Positions 1 through 6,723 of a stretch of DNA of 7,349 nt are shown here, in pieces. The notes beneath the pieces were generated by a model. It was not told the DNA's origin and made no database searches. It was given only the letters and a program-made list of their open reading frames with translations. This DNA comes from JANXUF01 sp043747685 (lineage in GTDB: Bacteria; Actinomycetota; Acidimicrobiia; Acidimicrobiales; Ilumatobacteraceae). The DNA is taken from the NCBI GenBank assembly GCA_043747685.1, contig JAYTOR010000266.1, forward strand, positions 1 to 7,349. Reading direction: 5' to 3'. The stretch's first letter is position 1. Every line of letters begins with the position of its first letter. A program made the translations under genes and the position numbers.

Positions 1-366
1 GCCGGATCCAAGGATGGAATGCTGGCGATGTTGTCGGGCCTCAGCCAGCTCGGTGTCGCCTACCAGTACAACGCAGCGACACCCGGTGTCGCCTTCGACT
101 GTTCGGGTCTTGCCAGTTGGGCGTGGTCGCAAGCCGGAGTCGACCTGCCGCATCAATCGTTGATGATCCTCGACCGCACGACCCCGGAGACGATTGCGGA
201 CGTGAAGCCCGGCGACATGTTCTATTACCCCGGGCACGTGATGATTTCGCTCGGCATCGGTGGAGCAATCGTCCACGCCGCCGGCACCGGTAAGGGTGTC
301 ATTGTCAGCGTCGTCAGCAGCACACATGCGGGATTGCAGATCGGCGATCCGACGCCCGCAACCTGA
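1..366 (+). CDS. NlpC/P60 family cysteine peptidase, C-terminal domain (5' partial)
   Basis: The frame is open from the left edge to a TGA at 364-366, giving 121 visible residues that amount to little more than one NlpC/P60 domain. The family cleaves peptide stems of cell-wall peptidoglycan, usually between D-Glu and the diamino acid, outside the cytoplasm. The catalytic Cys is in FDCSGL (codon 100-102), the general-base His is in GHVMISLG about 45 residues later, and a third polar residue (His) is in the IVHAAGTGKG segment, in the order expected for the family. An ATG at 19 preceded by AAGGA could be a start. Family members normally carry a signal peptide and N-terminal binding or coiled-coil regions, so I infer that the gene begins outside the window and annotate it as partial. 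It converges on the cox accessory genes and shows no functional link to them. Confidence 0.85.
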   Translation, partial: AGSKDGMLAMLSGLSQLGVAYQYNAATPGVAFDCSGLASWAWSQAGVDLPHQSLMILDRTTPETIADVKPGDMFYYPGHVMISLGIGGAIVHAAGTGKGVIVSVVSSTHAGLQIGDPTPAT

Positions 367-493
367 GCTGACACTCGGTGGCGGGGCTAGTCCGATGTAG
401 TTTGCCGACCATGGAGGCGACCTCCGTCAGAACGGTTCGACGAGGTGACGGCGTCGTCCGGCAGCAGCGACATGCCGGCCGCTCAGTGCTGCG
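367..493. other. Convergent intergenic gap with two short hairpins
   Basis: This 127-base gap separates the stop codons of the NlpC/P60 gene (+) and the XdhC/CoxF gene (-). It holds two small perfect inverted repeats. GGAGG-CGA-CCTCC at 413-425 can be extended by an A-T and a wobble pair. CCGGCA at 458-463 pairs with TGCCGG at 473-478 across nine bases. Neither is followed by a T-run in either direction, so they are at best weak U-less terminators. I see no open reading frame of note here. Confidence 0.3.
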
Positions 494-1627
494 TCAGCTG
501 TGAATCGCACCGACCGACTCGCGTAGCGATGGGACGGATCGGCCGGTCCTGGAAGCGATGATCTCCGCACAGATCGAGATCGCCGTCTCCTCGGGTGAAC
601 GCGCACCGATGTCCAGCCCGATCGGTGACATCAGCCTGGCGAGCTGCTGCGGATCGGTGACTCCGACTTCGGCAAGACGCTCCATCCGCTTGTCGTGCGT
701 CTTTCGCGAACCCATCACACCGATGTAGCCGACCTTCGATGCCAGCGCACCCTGTACAGCCGGGACGTCGAACTTGGCGTCGTGTGTGAGGATGCAGACA
801 GCGTCGCGGGCGGAAAGCGCAGCGCCGCGCTCAGCAAACAGATTCTGTGGCCAGGAGACGATGACCTGATCGGCGGTCGGGAACCGCCGTCGAGTGGCGA
901 ACACCTCTCGGGCGTCACAGACGGTCACCCGATAGCCGAGCACTTTGGCGATCCGTGCCAATGCGGCCGTGAAGTCGACCGCCCCGAAAATCCACATCTG
1001 CGGCGGCGATGCCCATGTCTCGACGAACACCCGAATCGTCGGCGTGTCCTGCAGATCCTCTGGTGTCGCCTCGCCGCTCGGTCCGTAGTGGCGCACGCCG
1101 CTGCGACCGGTCTCCAACTCGGCGGACGCATCGCGCTCGACGACTCGGTCGAGTTCGGCATCGCCAAGCGTCCCGTCGACGAACGATGCGGCGTCCTTCG
1201 GTGAGCCGAGGACGAGCTTGGCGCCGGCATGGGGGCCGTCGAGCACGGTTGCCAGAGCAATCGGCATTTCCGTGCGGATACCGTCGCGAACGAGCTCGTA
1301 CTGTCGTTCCCAGTTCAACGATTCGATGAACAGATGGATGATCCCGCCGCATGTGAGGCCGACGGCGAACGCCTCGTCATCGGAATAGCCGAAGGTGACG
1401 AGCTTGCCGGTGGGATTGGGCGAACCGAGAATGCCGAGCGCTTCGCCGACAACAGCACCCTCGACGCACCCTCCACTCACCGACCCGGCAACCTCACCGT
1501 CTTGCGAGACGGCCATCGCCGCTCCGGGATCGCGCGGCCCCGAGCCTTCGATGTTGACGACACGGGCGATCGCCACCCGCTTGCCGGCGGCCCGCCAGCG
1601 ATCGATCTCGTCGAGGATGTCCTTCAT
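494..1627 (-). CDS. coxF: XdhC/CoxF (CoxI) family molybdenum hydroxylase maturation protein
   Basis: The 377-residue protein has the two XdhC-family domains. The N-terminal XdhC_CoxI domain (about residues 5-105) carries the conserved GSVSGGCVEGAV segment at 48-59 and a second Cys in TCGG at 92-95. The C-terminal Rossmann-like domain (about 210-360) contains FGAVDF (214-219), CDAREVFATRRRFP (237-250), LTHDAKFD (280-287), GYIGVMGSRKTHDKR (300-314) and SPIGLDIGARSPEETAISI (334-352). XdhC proteins bind molybdenum cofactor and help deliver its sulfurated form to xanthine dehydrogenase-type enzymes. CoxF and CoxI are the relatives in CO dehydrogenase clusters. The ATG start shares an ATGA with the coxE stop (1624-1627), so translation is probably coupled. 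The usual XdhC nucleotide motif GAGHV reads GAVDF, a variant I recall from other actinobacterial members. It could equally be named coxI or simply XdhC family; the family call is firm and the symbol less so. Confidence 0.88.
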   Translation of the reverse strand: MKDILDEIDRWRAAGKRVAIARVVNIEGSGPRDPGAAMAVSQDGEVAGSVSGGCVEGAVVGEALGILGSPNPTGKLVTFGYSDDEAFAVGLTCGGIIHLFIESLNWERQYELVRDGIRTEMPIALATVLDGPHAGAKLVLGSPKDAASFVDGTLGDAELDRVVERDASAELETGRSGVRHYGPSGEATPEDLQDTPTIRVFVETWASPPQMWIFGAVDFTAALARIAKVLGYRVTVCDAREVFATRRRFPTADQVIVSWPQNLFAERGAALSARDAVCILTHDAKFDVPAVQGALASKVGYIGVMGSRKTHDKRMERLAEVGVTDPQQLARLMSPIGLDIGARSPEETAISICAEIIASRTGRSVPSLRESVGAIHS

Positions 1628-2859
1628 ACCGATACCCGCTTTCCGTTGCCACGAGCGGTCTGCGGTGGTACGACGTGCCCGGAAATGACGTTGCCCGAGA
1701 TGACGTTGCCCGAGATGACGTTGGCAAGTTGTTCCATTGCGCTGACCGAGTGACCTTCCACGAAGTGGTCAACATACGGCAGCGCCGCCGCCATTCCCCG
1801 TGCGAGCGGAGCGTAACCAGGTGTGACCTTCAACGGGTTGACCCAGACCGTGGAGAAGGCGACGCGGTGCAGGCGCGACATCTGTTCTGCAAGTTGCAGC
1901 GGATCGCCGCGATCCCATCCGTCTGACATGATGACGACGATCGCCCCGCGAGCCATGCCCCTGACGCCCCATTCGTCGTTGAATTCGCCAAGGCAGTCGC
2001 CGAGCCGCGTACCGCCGCTCCAGTCGTGGACCCGCCGGGCCGCCTCGCTCAGCGCCCGATCGGGATCACGCGACGACAGCTCACGGGTCACGCGCGTCAG
2101 CCGGGTGCCGATGGCGAATGCTTCCACTTTCTGGCGGCCGGCGACAGCGGCGTGGACGAATCGGACGAGCGCCCTGGCGTACGGCTCCATCGAGCCGGAG
2201 ACGTCGAGCAGCAGTACCAGTCGGCGGAGACGCTCGCCCTGACGCCGATTGTGCCGCTCGATCGCTTCGCCGTCGGTACGCAGCGCGCTCTGCACCGTGC
2301 GGCGCAGGTCGAGTGCTCCCGTCGAGCGCTTGGATCGGATGAGGCGCCTGCTCGCCCGAGGGGTCCCGACCAGTCGCAGACGGGACATCATCTGCTGGGA
2401 CAGTTCCAACTCTTCCGAGGTGTACTCGGCGAAGTCCTTGTCGCGCAACACCTCGGCGGCAGAGAACCGCAGATCGATCGTTTCGTCGTCGGACGGGGGA
2501 GTGCCGGCGTCGGTGTTGTCGTCTTCGTCTTCACCGGTGTCGATGGTCAGCGTGATGTGCTGCTCTTCGGCTTCTGTCGCATCGACGACCGCATCACGAC
2601 GCTCCCAGAAGACGGCGAACGCCCGCTCGAACATCGCCTCGTCCTCAGGGCGCGTCAGCAATGTCGTCCGGCCCGCCCAGTAGACATGGTCCCGCGTATC
2701 GATGCCGAGCACCGTCAGCGCATCGGCGAACCCGATCACGCTGGCGATCGGCACAGCGACACCGGCACCGCGCAGCAGACGGGCAAAGCCGACGGCGAGT
2801 TGCGAAGGCGCGGCGACGGTCGTGCGTGCGGCGAACGCCTCAGGTGTGGGCGAATCCAC
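1624..2859 (-). CDS. coxE: CoxE-like VWA domain protein
   Basis: The 411-residue protein has a helical N-terminal CoxE region (about 20-95), an acidic linker (about 96-130, rich in Glu and Asp) and a C-terminal von Willebrand A domain (about 212-380). The MIDAS metal site is intact: DVSGSM at 219-224, the Thr in GGTRLGDCL (residue 284) and the Asp in MSDGWD (residue 313). In Oligotropha, CoxE acts with the AAA+ ATPase CoxD during maturation of the copper-sulfur-molybdenum active site of CO dehydrogenase. The adjacent coxD and coxF genes support that role here. The start is GTG with no strong Shine-Dalgarno; it lies 20 bases inside the end of coxD, and no downstream start would keep the N-terminal domain. 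The stop overlaps the coxF ATG. The C-terminus is odd: NVISG occurs three times in a row (380-394) just after the VWA fold, encoded by a 15-base tandem repeat. Confidence 0.9.
   Translation of the reverse strand: MDSPTPEAFAARTTVAAPSQLAVGFARLLRGAGVAVPIASVIGFADALTVLGIDTRDHVYWAGRTTLLTRPEDEAMFERAFAVFWERRDAVVDATEAEEQHITLTIDTGEDEDDNTDAGTPPSDDETIDLRFSAAEVLRDKDFAEYTSEELELSQQMMSRLRLVGTPRASRRLIRSKRSTGALDLRRTVQSALRTDGEAIERHNRRQGERLRRLVLLLDVSGSMEPYARALVRFVHAAVAGRQKVEAFAIGTRLTRVTRELSSRDPDRALSEAARRVHDWSGGTRLGDCLGEFNDEWGVRGMARGAIVVIMSDGWDRGDPLQLAEQMSRLHRVAFSTVWVNPLKVTPGYAPLARGMAAALPYVDHFVEGHSVSAMEQLANVISGNVISGNVISGHVVPPQTARGNGKRVSV
1678..1722 (-). repeat. 15-bp tandem repeat coding NVISG x3 at the CoxE C-terminus
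   Basis: Three consecutive 15-base units encode NVISG-NVISG-NVISG. On the plus strand two copies of atgacgttgcccgag (1685-1699 and 1700-1714) are identical, and a third unit matches over its first nine bases before diverging. The frame is kept, so copy-number change by slippage would add or remove five residues without breaking the gene. Confidence 0.85.
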
Positions 2860-3772
2860 GTTCGAATGCCTGTTTGACGAGGTCGGCGACCCCGCCGGTG
2901 CGAACCCGCTGCTGGTCTTCCCGATACTTCAGCACCGTTCCGAGGGTCGCCTCGACGAGCGCCTCGGTCAGTTTCGTTGCGCCGAGCACGCCCAACGCAG
3001 CGGTCCAGTCGATCGTTTCGGCGACGCCTGGTGGCTTGTACAGGTTGAGGGCGCGCATCGCTTCGACTGCCGCTGCCACCTGACGCGTCAGTGTCTCGTC
3101 TGCATCGGGAACTCGGAGCCTGACGATGGCGACCTCCCGCTCGAAGTCCGGATGCTCGACCCAGTGGTACAGGCATCGGCGCTTCAGCGCATCGTGAACG
3201 TCACGTGTGCGATTCGAGGTGAGGATGACGATCGGCGGGTCGTCGGTGCTGAACGTACCGAGTTCAGGCACGGTGATCTGGAAGTCGGACAGCACTTCGA
3301 GCAGGAACGCTTCGAACTCGTCGTCGGCGCGGTCGATCTCGTCGATCAGCAGGATCGGCGGCGGACCCTCGCGTCGCTCGATGGCCCGCAGCAGGGCGCG
3401 CTTGGTCAGGAAACGTTCGGTGTAGAGCTCGTTCTCCAGCCGGTCCTGATCGATTCCCATTCCGCCACTCTGACTGGCGGCTTCGGCGGTCCGCAGGTGG
3501 ATGAGCTGGCGGGAATAGTCCCACTCGTACACCGCCTGACTGACGTCGATGCCTTCGTAGCACTGCAGCCGGATCAGCTCGCCACCGGTCCAGCGTGCGA
3601 GGACCTTGGCAACCTCCGTCTTACCGACACCGGCCTCACCTTCGAGCAACAGCGGCCGCTTGAGCCGCATCGCCAGCAGGATCGCCGTCGCCAGCCCGGC
3701 ATCCGGCAGATATCCGTGCGCTGTCAGGGCAGCGGTGACCTCGTCGACCGTGGTTGCGAAACTGTCAGTCAT
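2840..3772 (-). CDS. coxD: CoxD-like MoxR-family AAA+ ATPase
   Basis: The gene encodes 310 residues from the chosen ATG. Walker A is GEAGVGKT (45-52), Walker B is ILLIDEID (140-147), sensor 1 is LTSN (184-187), and an Arg pair follows in DALKRRC, as expected for a MoxR-type AAA+ domain. The C-terminal lid lies at about 210-305. MoxR ATPases work as chaperones with VWA partners. CoxD of Oligotropha is needed for sulfuration and copper insertion at the CO dehydrogenase molybdenum centre, and its VWA partner CoxE is encoded next, overlapping by 20 bases. A TTG nine bases upstream (3779-3781) could add three residues. I prefer the ATG because GGAG lies just before it, although the spacing is short (3 bases), and nothing like a ribosome site precedes the TTG. 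The protein is probably cytoplasmic. Confidence 0.9.
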   Translation of the reverse strand: MTDSFATTVDEVTAALTAHGYLPDAGLATAILLAMRLKRPLLLEGEAGVGKTEVAKVLARWTGGELIRLQCYEGIDVSQAVYEWDYSRQLIHLRTAEAASQSGGMGIDQDRLENELYTERFLTKRALLRAIERREGPPPILLIDEIDRADDEFEAFLLEVLSDFQITVPELGTFSTDDPPIVILTSNRTRDVHDALKRRCLYHWVEHPDFEREVAIVRLRVPDADETLTRQVAAAVEAMRALNLYKPPGVAETIDWTAALGVLGATKLTEALVEATLGTVLKYREDQQRVRTGGVADLVKQAFERGFAHT

Positions 3773-3795
3773 CGACTCCAAGAGTAGATGCTCGC

Positions 3796-3830
3796 CCGGC
3801 CAAATCGGTCAGAGAGGCTGGTCTGGCCGG
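3796..3830 (-). other. Weak hairpin between the DUF4118 gene and coxD
   Basis: CCGGCCA (3796-3802) is complementary to TGGCCGG (3824-3830) across 21 bases. It begins nine bases after the DUF4118 stop codon and ends 23 bases before the coxD ATG on the minus strand. It lacks a T-run and the loop is long, so it could be a leaky terminator, a processing site or chance in GC-rich DNA. Confidence 0.2.
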
Positions 3831-3838
3831 CCCAGCCG

Positions 3839-4591
3839 TCAGTCGGCGTCTTCTCCACTCGTCGCGTTACGGTGCCGTCCGGACAATGCAGAGGCCAATT
3901 GATCGGCGACGAGCACAGCGGCATGGCGCTTGGAGACGGGGAGGCCGACACCGACGGTCGTCGATGGAAACACCAGCAGGAAGTGTCCGAGGCTCCTGCC
4001 GCCGGATCGGACCGGTAACACGAGTTGGCCGCGCCGATCGAGATCCCGCTCGCTCGGCAGGTGGATCGAGTCGTGGCCGAGCACCGGCAGATTCACCGGT
4101 TCAGGACCGGGACGGTAGCGCCAACTCTTGAGGTCGAGCAGTTCGACCAACTCCTCGCCGGTCAGCCTGATGAGGCGGCCGGGAACCTCACCGCCGGCCG
4201 CAAGTTCGGTTCGACGATGGATCCTCGCAAGTTCCGTCTCCGTTCGGGCTGCCGCTGCAGCGTGGCCTTTGGCGCGCTCGACGAGTGCTCCTGCGGCGAT
4301 CCCGACGCCGATGAGCAGCAGGGTGGTGACCACATCGTCGTTGCGGCTGATCGTCAGCGACTGGTACGGGAGTGTGAGGAAGAAGTCGTAGGCGATCGCC
4401 ACGACGATCGCCGACACGAGACCGGATGTCCTGCCTCCGATCGCTGCCGCCGCAAAGATGACCAGTACGAGCACCAGCGCAAGGTTGGTGTTGTCGACGT
4501 AGGTGCGTAGCGGGGTCATCGCTGCGACGATGGAGACGGAAGCGGCAGCGATGAGCACCTGGCGCACCTCGCTCGGCCACCGACTGCTCAC
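3839..4591 (-). CDS. DUF4118 (KdpD-type) four-helix membrane protein with GAF-like tail, no kinase
   Basis: The 250-residue protein has four hydrophobic helices at about 11-28, 36-53, 57-76 and 87-104. The third includes AIAYDFFLTLPYQSLTI, typical of the DUF4118 four-helix unit of KdpD and related sensor kinases. An Ala/Glu/Arg-rich, probably coiled-coil linker follows (105-130). The cytoplasmic region at about 145-240, with LVLPVRSGGRSLGHFLLVF and an HAAVLVADQLASAL helix, looks like a GAF-type fold. There is no histidine-kinase H-box or ATPase domain, and the stop is followed directly by the coxD leader. KdpD-like sensors detect membrane or osmotic cues; a kinase-less form could relay a signal to a separate partner, but its ligand is unknown. 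The GTG start is forced by an in-frame TGA four codons upstream. The 117-base gap before it (4592-4708) contains nothing I recognise. Confidence 0.8.
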   Translation of the reverse strand: MSSRWPSEVRQVLIAAASVSIVAAMTPLRTYVDNTNLALVLVLVIFAAAAIGGRTSGLVSAIVVAIAYDFFLTLPYQSLTISRNDDVVTTLLLIGVGIAAGALVERAKGHAAAAARTETELARIHRRTELAAGGEVPGRLIRLTGEELVELLDLKSWRYRPGPEPVNLPVLGHDSIHLPSERDLDRRGQLVLPVRSGGRSLGHFLLVFPSTTVGVGLPVSKRHAAVLVADQLASALSGRHRNATSGEDAD

Positions 4592-4708
4592 CCCTCGAGT
4601 GTGTCACCGGGCGCTGACGACACGTGCGTCCGGCCCGTAGAGAATCCGTAAAAGGTCACTGCGACCCTGCGTGGTGCGCCGTTGGGCGGGTGGTCGCGAG
4701 TTGAGAAA

Positions 4709-6148
4709 TCAGCTGTCGAAGCCGAGGCCGAAACGGTCGAGGGTGCGCAGCCAGGCATTGCGTTTGCCGGTGTGATCCTCGCGATCGAGCGCCCAGCGTG
4801 TTGCCTGGATGCCGGCGAAACGGAATGGTTCAGGGGGGAACGGCAGCGGCTTGTCCTGAACGAACTTCGTCGCTGTCGCCTTCGTCCGGCGACCGTCGAG
4901 CAGGTCGAGCGAGACAGCGGCACCGAAACGGGTCGAAGCGACGCCGAGGCCTGTGTAGCCGATCGAGTAGGCGACTCGGCCCTGCATCGCCTTGCCCCAG
5001 AACACACAGAAGCGGCTGCACGAATCGATGACGCCGCCCCACGCGTGGCTGAACTTGACATCCTCCAACTGTGGGAAGGTGGTGAAGAAGTGCTTGGCCA
5101 GTTTGGCCCACGTCTCTGGCCGCTGTTCGAGGTCGCTGCTCATCTTCCCGCGGAAGTAGTAGACGACGTCGTAGCCGCCCCAGAGGATGCGATTGTCTTC
5201 GGTGAGTCGGTAGTAGTGGAACTGGTTGGGAATGTCCGACAGCCCTTGGCGGCCTGCCCAGCCGATGCTCTGCAGCTGATCGGGCGTCAATGGCTCGGTG
5301 ACGAGCACATAGTCGTAGACGGGCGCGACGTAGTGCTTGAGGCGTTTGAGCAACGGGGGGAAGGCGTTGGTGGCGAGCGCGACCCTGGCGGCTCGCACCT
5401 TGCCGAGCGGCGTCGTGACCAGCACCCCGACGCCGTCCCGCTCGATGTTCGTCGCCTTGCTGTGTTCGTAGATGCGCACGCCGAGCGTCTCGGCAGCAGC
5501 CTTCAGCCCCCACACGAGCCGCGCCGGATCGATGATCGCCGCACGATCCTTGCGCCACAGTCCGCCGGTGTAGGTCGGGGAGTGGACGAGGCTCTGCATG
5601 CCGTCCCTGTCGAGCAGTTCGACCCGCTGGCCGAGCGAGCGCAGCTGTTGATAGTCGTCGCGCAGTTCCTGGAAGTACGAGGGCGAATGAGCGGTCGTCG
5701 CCACGTCGATGACACCGGTGCGTTCGTAGTCGCAGTCGATGCCGTACCGCTTGATCGCCGCCTCGATCTCGTTGAGGTTCTCCAACCCCAACTCCTCGAG
5801 GATGGCGATCTCGTCCGGAAACCGCTCCTGGCCGTTGGCGACGCCGTGGGTCAGGCTGGATTCCATGAATCCGCCGTTGCGGCCGCTTGCCGCCGACCCG
5901 ACCTCGTGGGCATCGATGAGCACGACGTCGCGGGACGGGTCACGCTCCTTGGCGATGACTGCCGTCCACAGTCCGGCGTAGCCGCCGCCGATGATGCACA
6001 GGTCGCAGCTCTCGGTGCGCACGAGCGTCGGGTTGGAATCCGGTTCGTCGACATCGTCGTACCAATACGGGTAGGGCTCGGCGTCGGCGATGGCGTCGAG
6101 GTGGCGCTGGCGGTCGTCGTCGTTACTGTCAGCGTCGAAGGCGCTCAT
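4709..6148 (-). CDS. FAD-dependent oxidoreductase, DAO fold (PuuB-like amine oxidase)
   Basis: The 479-residue protein belongs to the D-amino-acid-oxidase fold (DAO) family. The dinucleotide-binding Rossmann motif is CDLCIIGGGYAGLWTA (48-63), the ribose-binding acid is in VVLIDA (residue 79), and ASGRNGGF (87-94) is the second conserved FAD-contact loop of this family. GYTGLGVASTRFGA (397-410) is the C-terminal FAD-binding strand and helix. A substrate-binding middle region covers about 150-350. An N-terminal YPYWYDDV segment (26-33) resembles the W/Y-rich lead seen before the Rossmann fold in gamma-glutamylputrescine oxidase (PuuB) relatives. Such enzymes oxidise an amine to an aldehyde or imine and release hydrogen peroxide; the actual amine cannot be read from sequence. 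No signal peptide is seen, so it is probably cytosolic. The ATG at 6148 has only a weak ribosome site. It lies in line with the cox accessory genes but has no established link to CO oxidation. Confidence 0.87.
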   Translation of the reverse strand: MSAFDADSNDDDRQRHLDAIADAEPYPYWYDDVDEPDSNPTLVRTESCDLCIIGGGYAGLWTAVIAKERDPSRDVVLIDAHEVGSAASGRNGGFMESSLTHGVANGQERFPDEIAILEELGLENLNEIEAAIKRYGIDCDYERTGVIDVATTAHSPSYFQELRDDYQQLRSLGQRVELLDRDGMQSLVHSPTYTGGLWRKDRAAIIDPARLVWGLKAAAETLGVRIYEHSKATNIERDGVGVLVTTPLGKVRAARVALATNAFPPLLKRLKHYVAPVYDYVLVTEPLTPDQLQSIGWAGRQGLSDIPNQFHYYRLTEDNRILWGGYDVVYYFRGKMSSDLEQRPETWAKLAKHFFTTFPQLEDVKFSHAWGGVIDSCSRFCVFWGKAMQGRVAYSIGYTGLGVASTRFGAAVSLDLLDGRRTKATATKFVQDKPLPFPPEPFRFAGIQATRWALDREDHTGKRNAWLRTLDRFGLGFDS

Positions 6149-6549
6149 GCAATTTCACCCGGATCGTTTCCGCTCCACGCTACCCGCAGTGACCCTGCAC
6201 GGGTGGGCCGACGAACCAACGATGCTCAGCACTGCAGCGACCGATGCGATCAGCGATCCGACGAACGACGTCTGGGCTTCGGCGGCCTCGGCGTGGGAAC
6301 TGGCGATCATGGTCGCTCCGGGGAAGTCGTCGCTCGACGTTCGCTCGCTGTTCCGGCGACTCCCCCGTTCACGGAGTCCGACTTCGCGGGATCGGTGTCG
6401 ACGACGGCATCGGTGCCGCCGCCTTGACCTGGGATCATCGGGATCCGTTCGACCGGCTCCTGGTTGCACAGGCGATGAGGTCGAACCCGACGATCGTCAC
6501 GCGTGACGCCACGATCATCCGCTTCCTCGCTCACGCAATTGTTGCATAA
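6147..6549 (+). pseudogene. VapC-like PIN-domain toxin, frameshifted relic
   Basis: Pieces of one PIN domain (VapC-type ribonuclease toxin) are spread over three frames. Frame A gives WADEPTMLSTAATDAISDP and VWASAASAWELAI (6204 to about 6362), which includes the conserved Glu of the WE motif at 6297-6299. The next frame carries FTESDF (about 6368-6385). The third carries VDDGIGAAALTW, HRDPFDRLLVAQA and TIVTRDATI, and runs to the TAA at 6547-6549. Both frame changes go the same way and fit loss of one base each. The expected N-terminal LDTHxLLW segment with the first catalytic Asp is not recognisable. An ATG at 6147 is in frame with the first piece and gives about the right length, but the residues after it do not match, so the 5' boundary is uncertain. 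No antitoxin gene is seen: the sequence immediately upstream is the start of the divergent oxidoreductase gene. The toxin is almost certainly inactive. Confidence 0.75.
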
Positions 6550-6589
6550 CGGTCGTCGTGCCGCTCGGATGATGTGCTCCGGTTTCGGC

Positions 6590-6621
6590 GGGTCGGCGGC
6601 ACCCCCACGGGCCGCCGACCC
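6590..6621. terminator. 11-bp GC-rich inverted repeat (candidate U-less terminator)
   Basis: GGGTCGGCGGC (6590-6600) and GCCGCCGACCC (6611-6621) are perfectly complementary across a 10-base loop. It lies 40 bases after the end of the PIN relic, in the convergent gap before the coxM stop. There is no T-run on either side, so it would have to act as a T-tail-free terminator; it may have served the former toxin gene. Confidence 0.4.
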
Positions 6622-6663
6622 AGCTCGACTGTGGAACCTTAACACTGAAACTGCGAAGCGATC

Positions 6664-6709
6664 CCGTGTCACCGAATGTCGCGGATTTCGTAGACATTCG
6701 GTGACACGG
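6664..6709. terminator. 17-bp perfect inverted repeat after coxM (terminator or palindromic repeat element)
   Basis: The arms ccgtgtcaccgaatgtc (6664-6680) and gacattcggtgacacgg (6693-6709) are perfect reverse complements around a 12-base loop. In the direction of coxM transcription the hairpin starts 14 bases after the coxM stop, the usual place for a transcription terminator. No T-tract follows on either strand. The arms are less GC-rich than the surroundings. It could also be a copy of a dispersed palindromic repeat. Confidence 0.6.
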
Positions 6710-6723
6710 TACGTGTCGCTGGA

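Noticed and set aside
1678..1722. Short direct repeats as a CRISPR array
   Set aside because: The 15-base units are contiguous with no spacers, lie inside coxE and preserve its frame.
2026..3787. Two long overlapping plus-strand frames (2026-2877 and 2702-3787)
   Set aside because: They mirror coxE and coxD, which carry intact MIDAS and Walker motifs on the other strand. The plus-strand products show no domain and overlap each other.
3773..3838. Promoter for coxDEF in the gap before coxD
   Set aside because: On the minus strand a TACTCT could pass as a -10 box, but no convincing -35 box lies at the right distance, so I do not call it.
4682..6427. 581-codon open frame on the plus strand
   Set aside because: It is antisense to the DAO-family oxidoreductase, whose motifs are complete on the minus strand. 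The plus-strand translation shows no recognisable domain; long antisense frames are common in GC-rich coding DNA. Only its last part (FTESDF) is meaningful, as a piece of the PIN relic.
6244..6549. Separate small plus-strand gene starting at 6244
   Set aside because: Its first half has no domain likeness and its second half is the C-terminal part of a PIN domain whose N-terminal part lies in another frame just upstream. It is a fragment of one broken gene.
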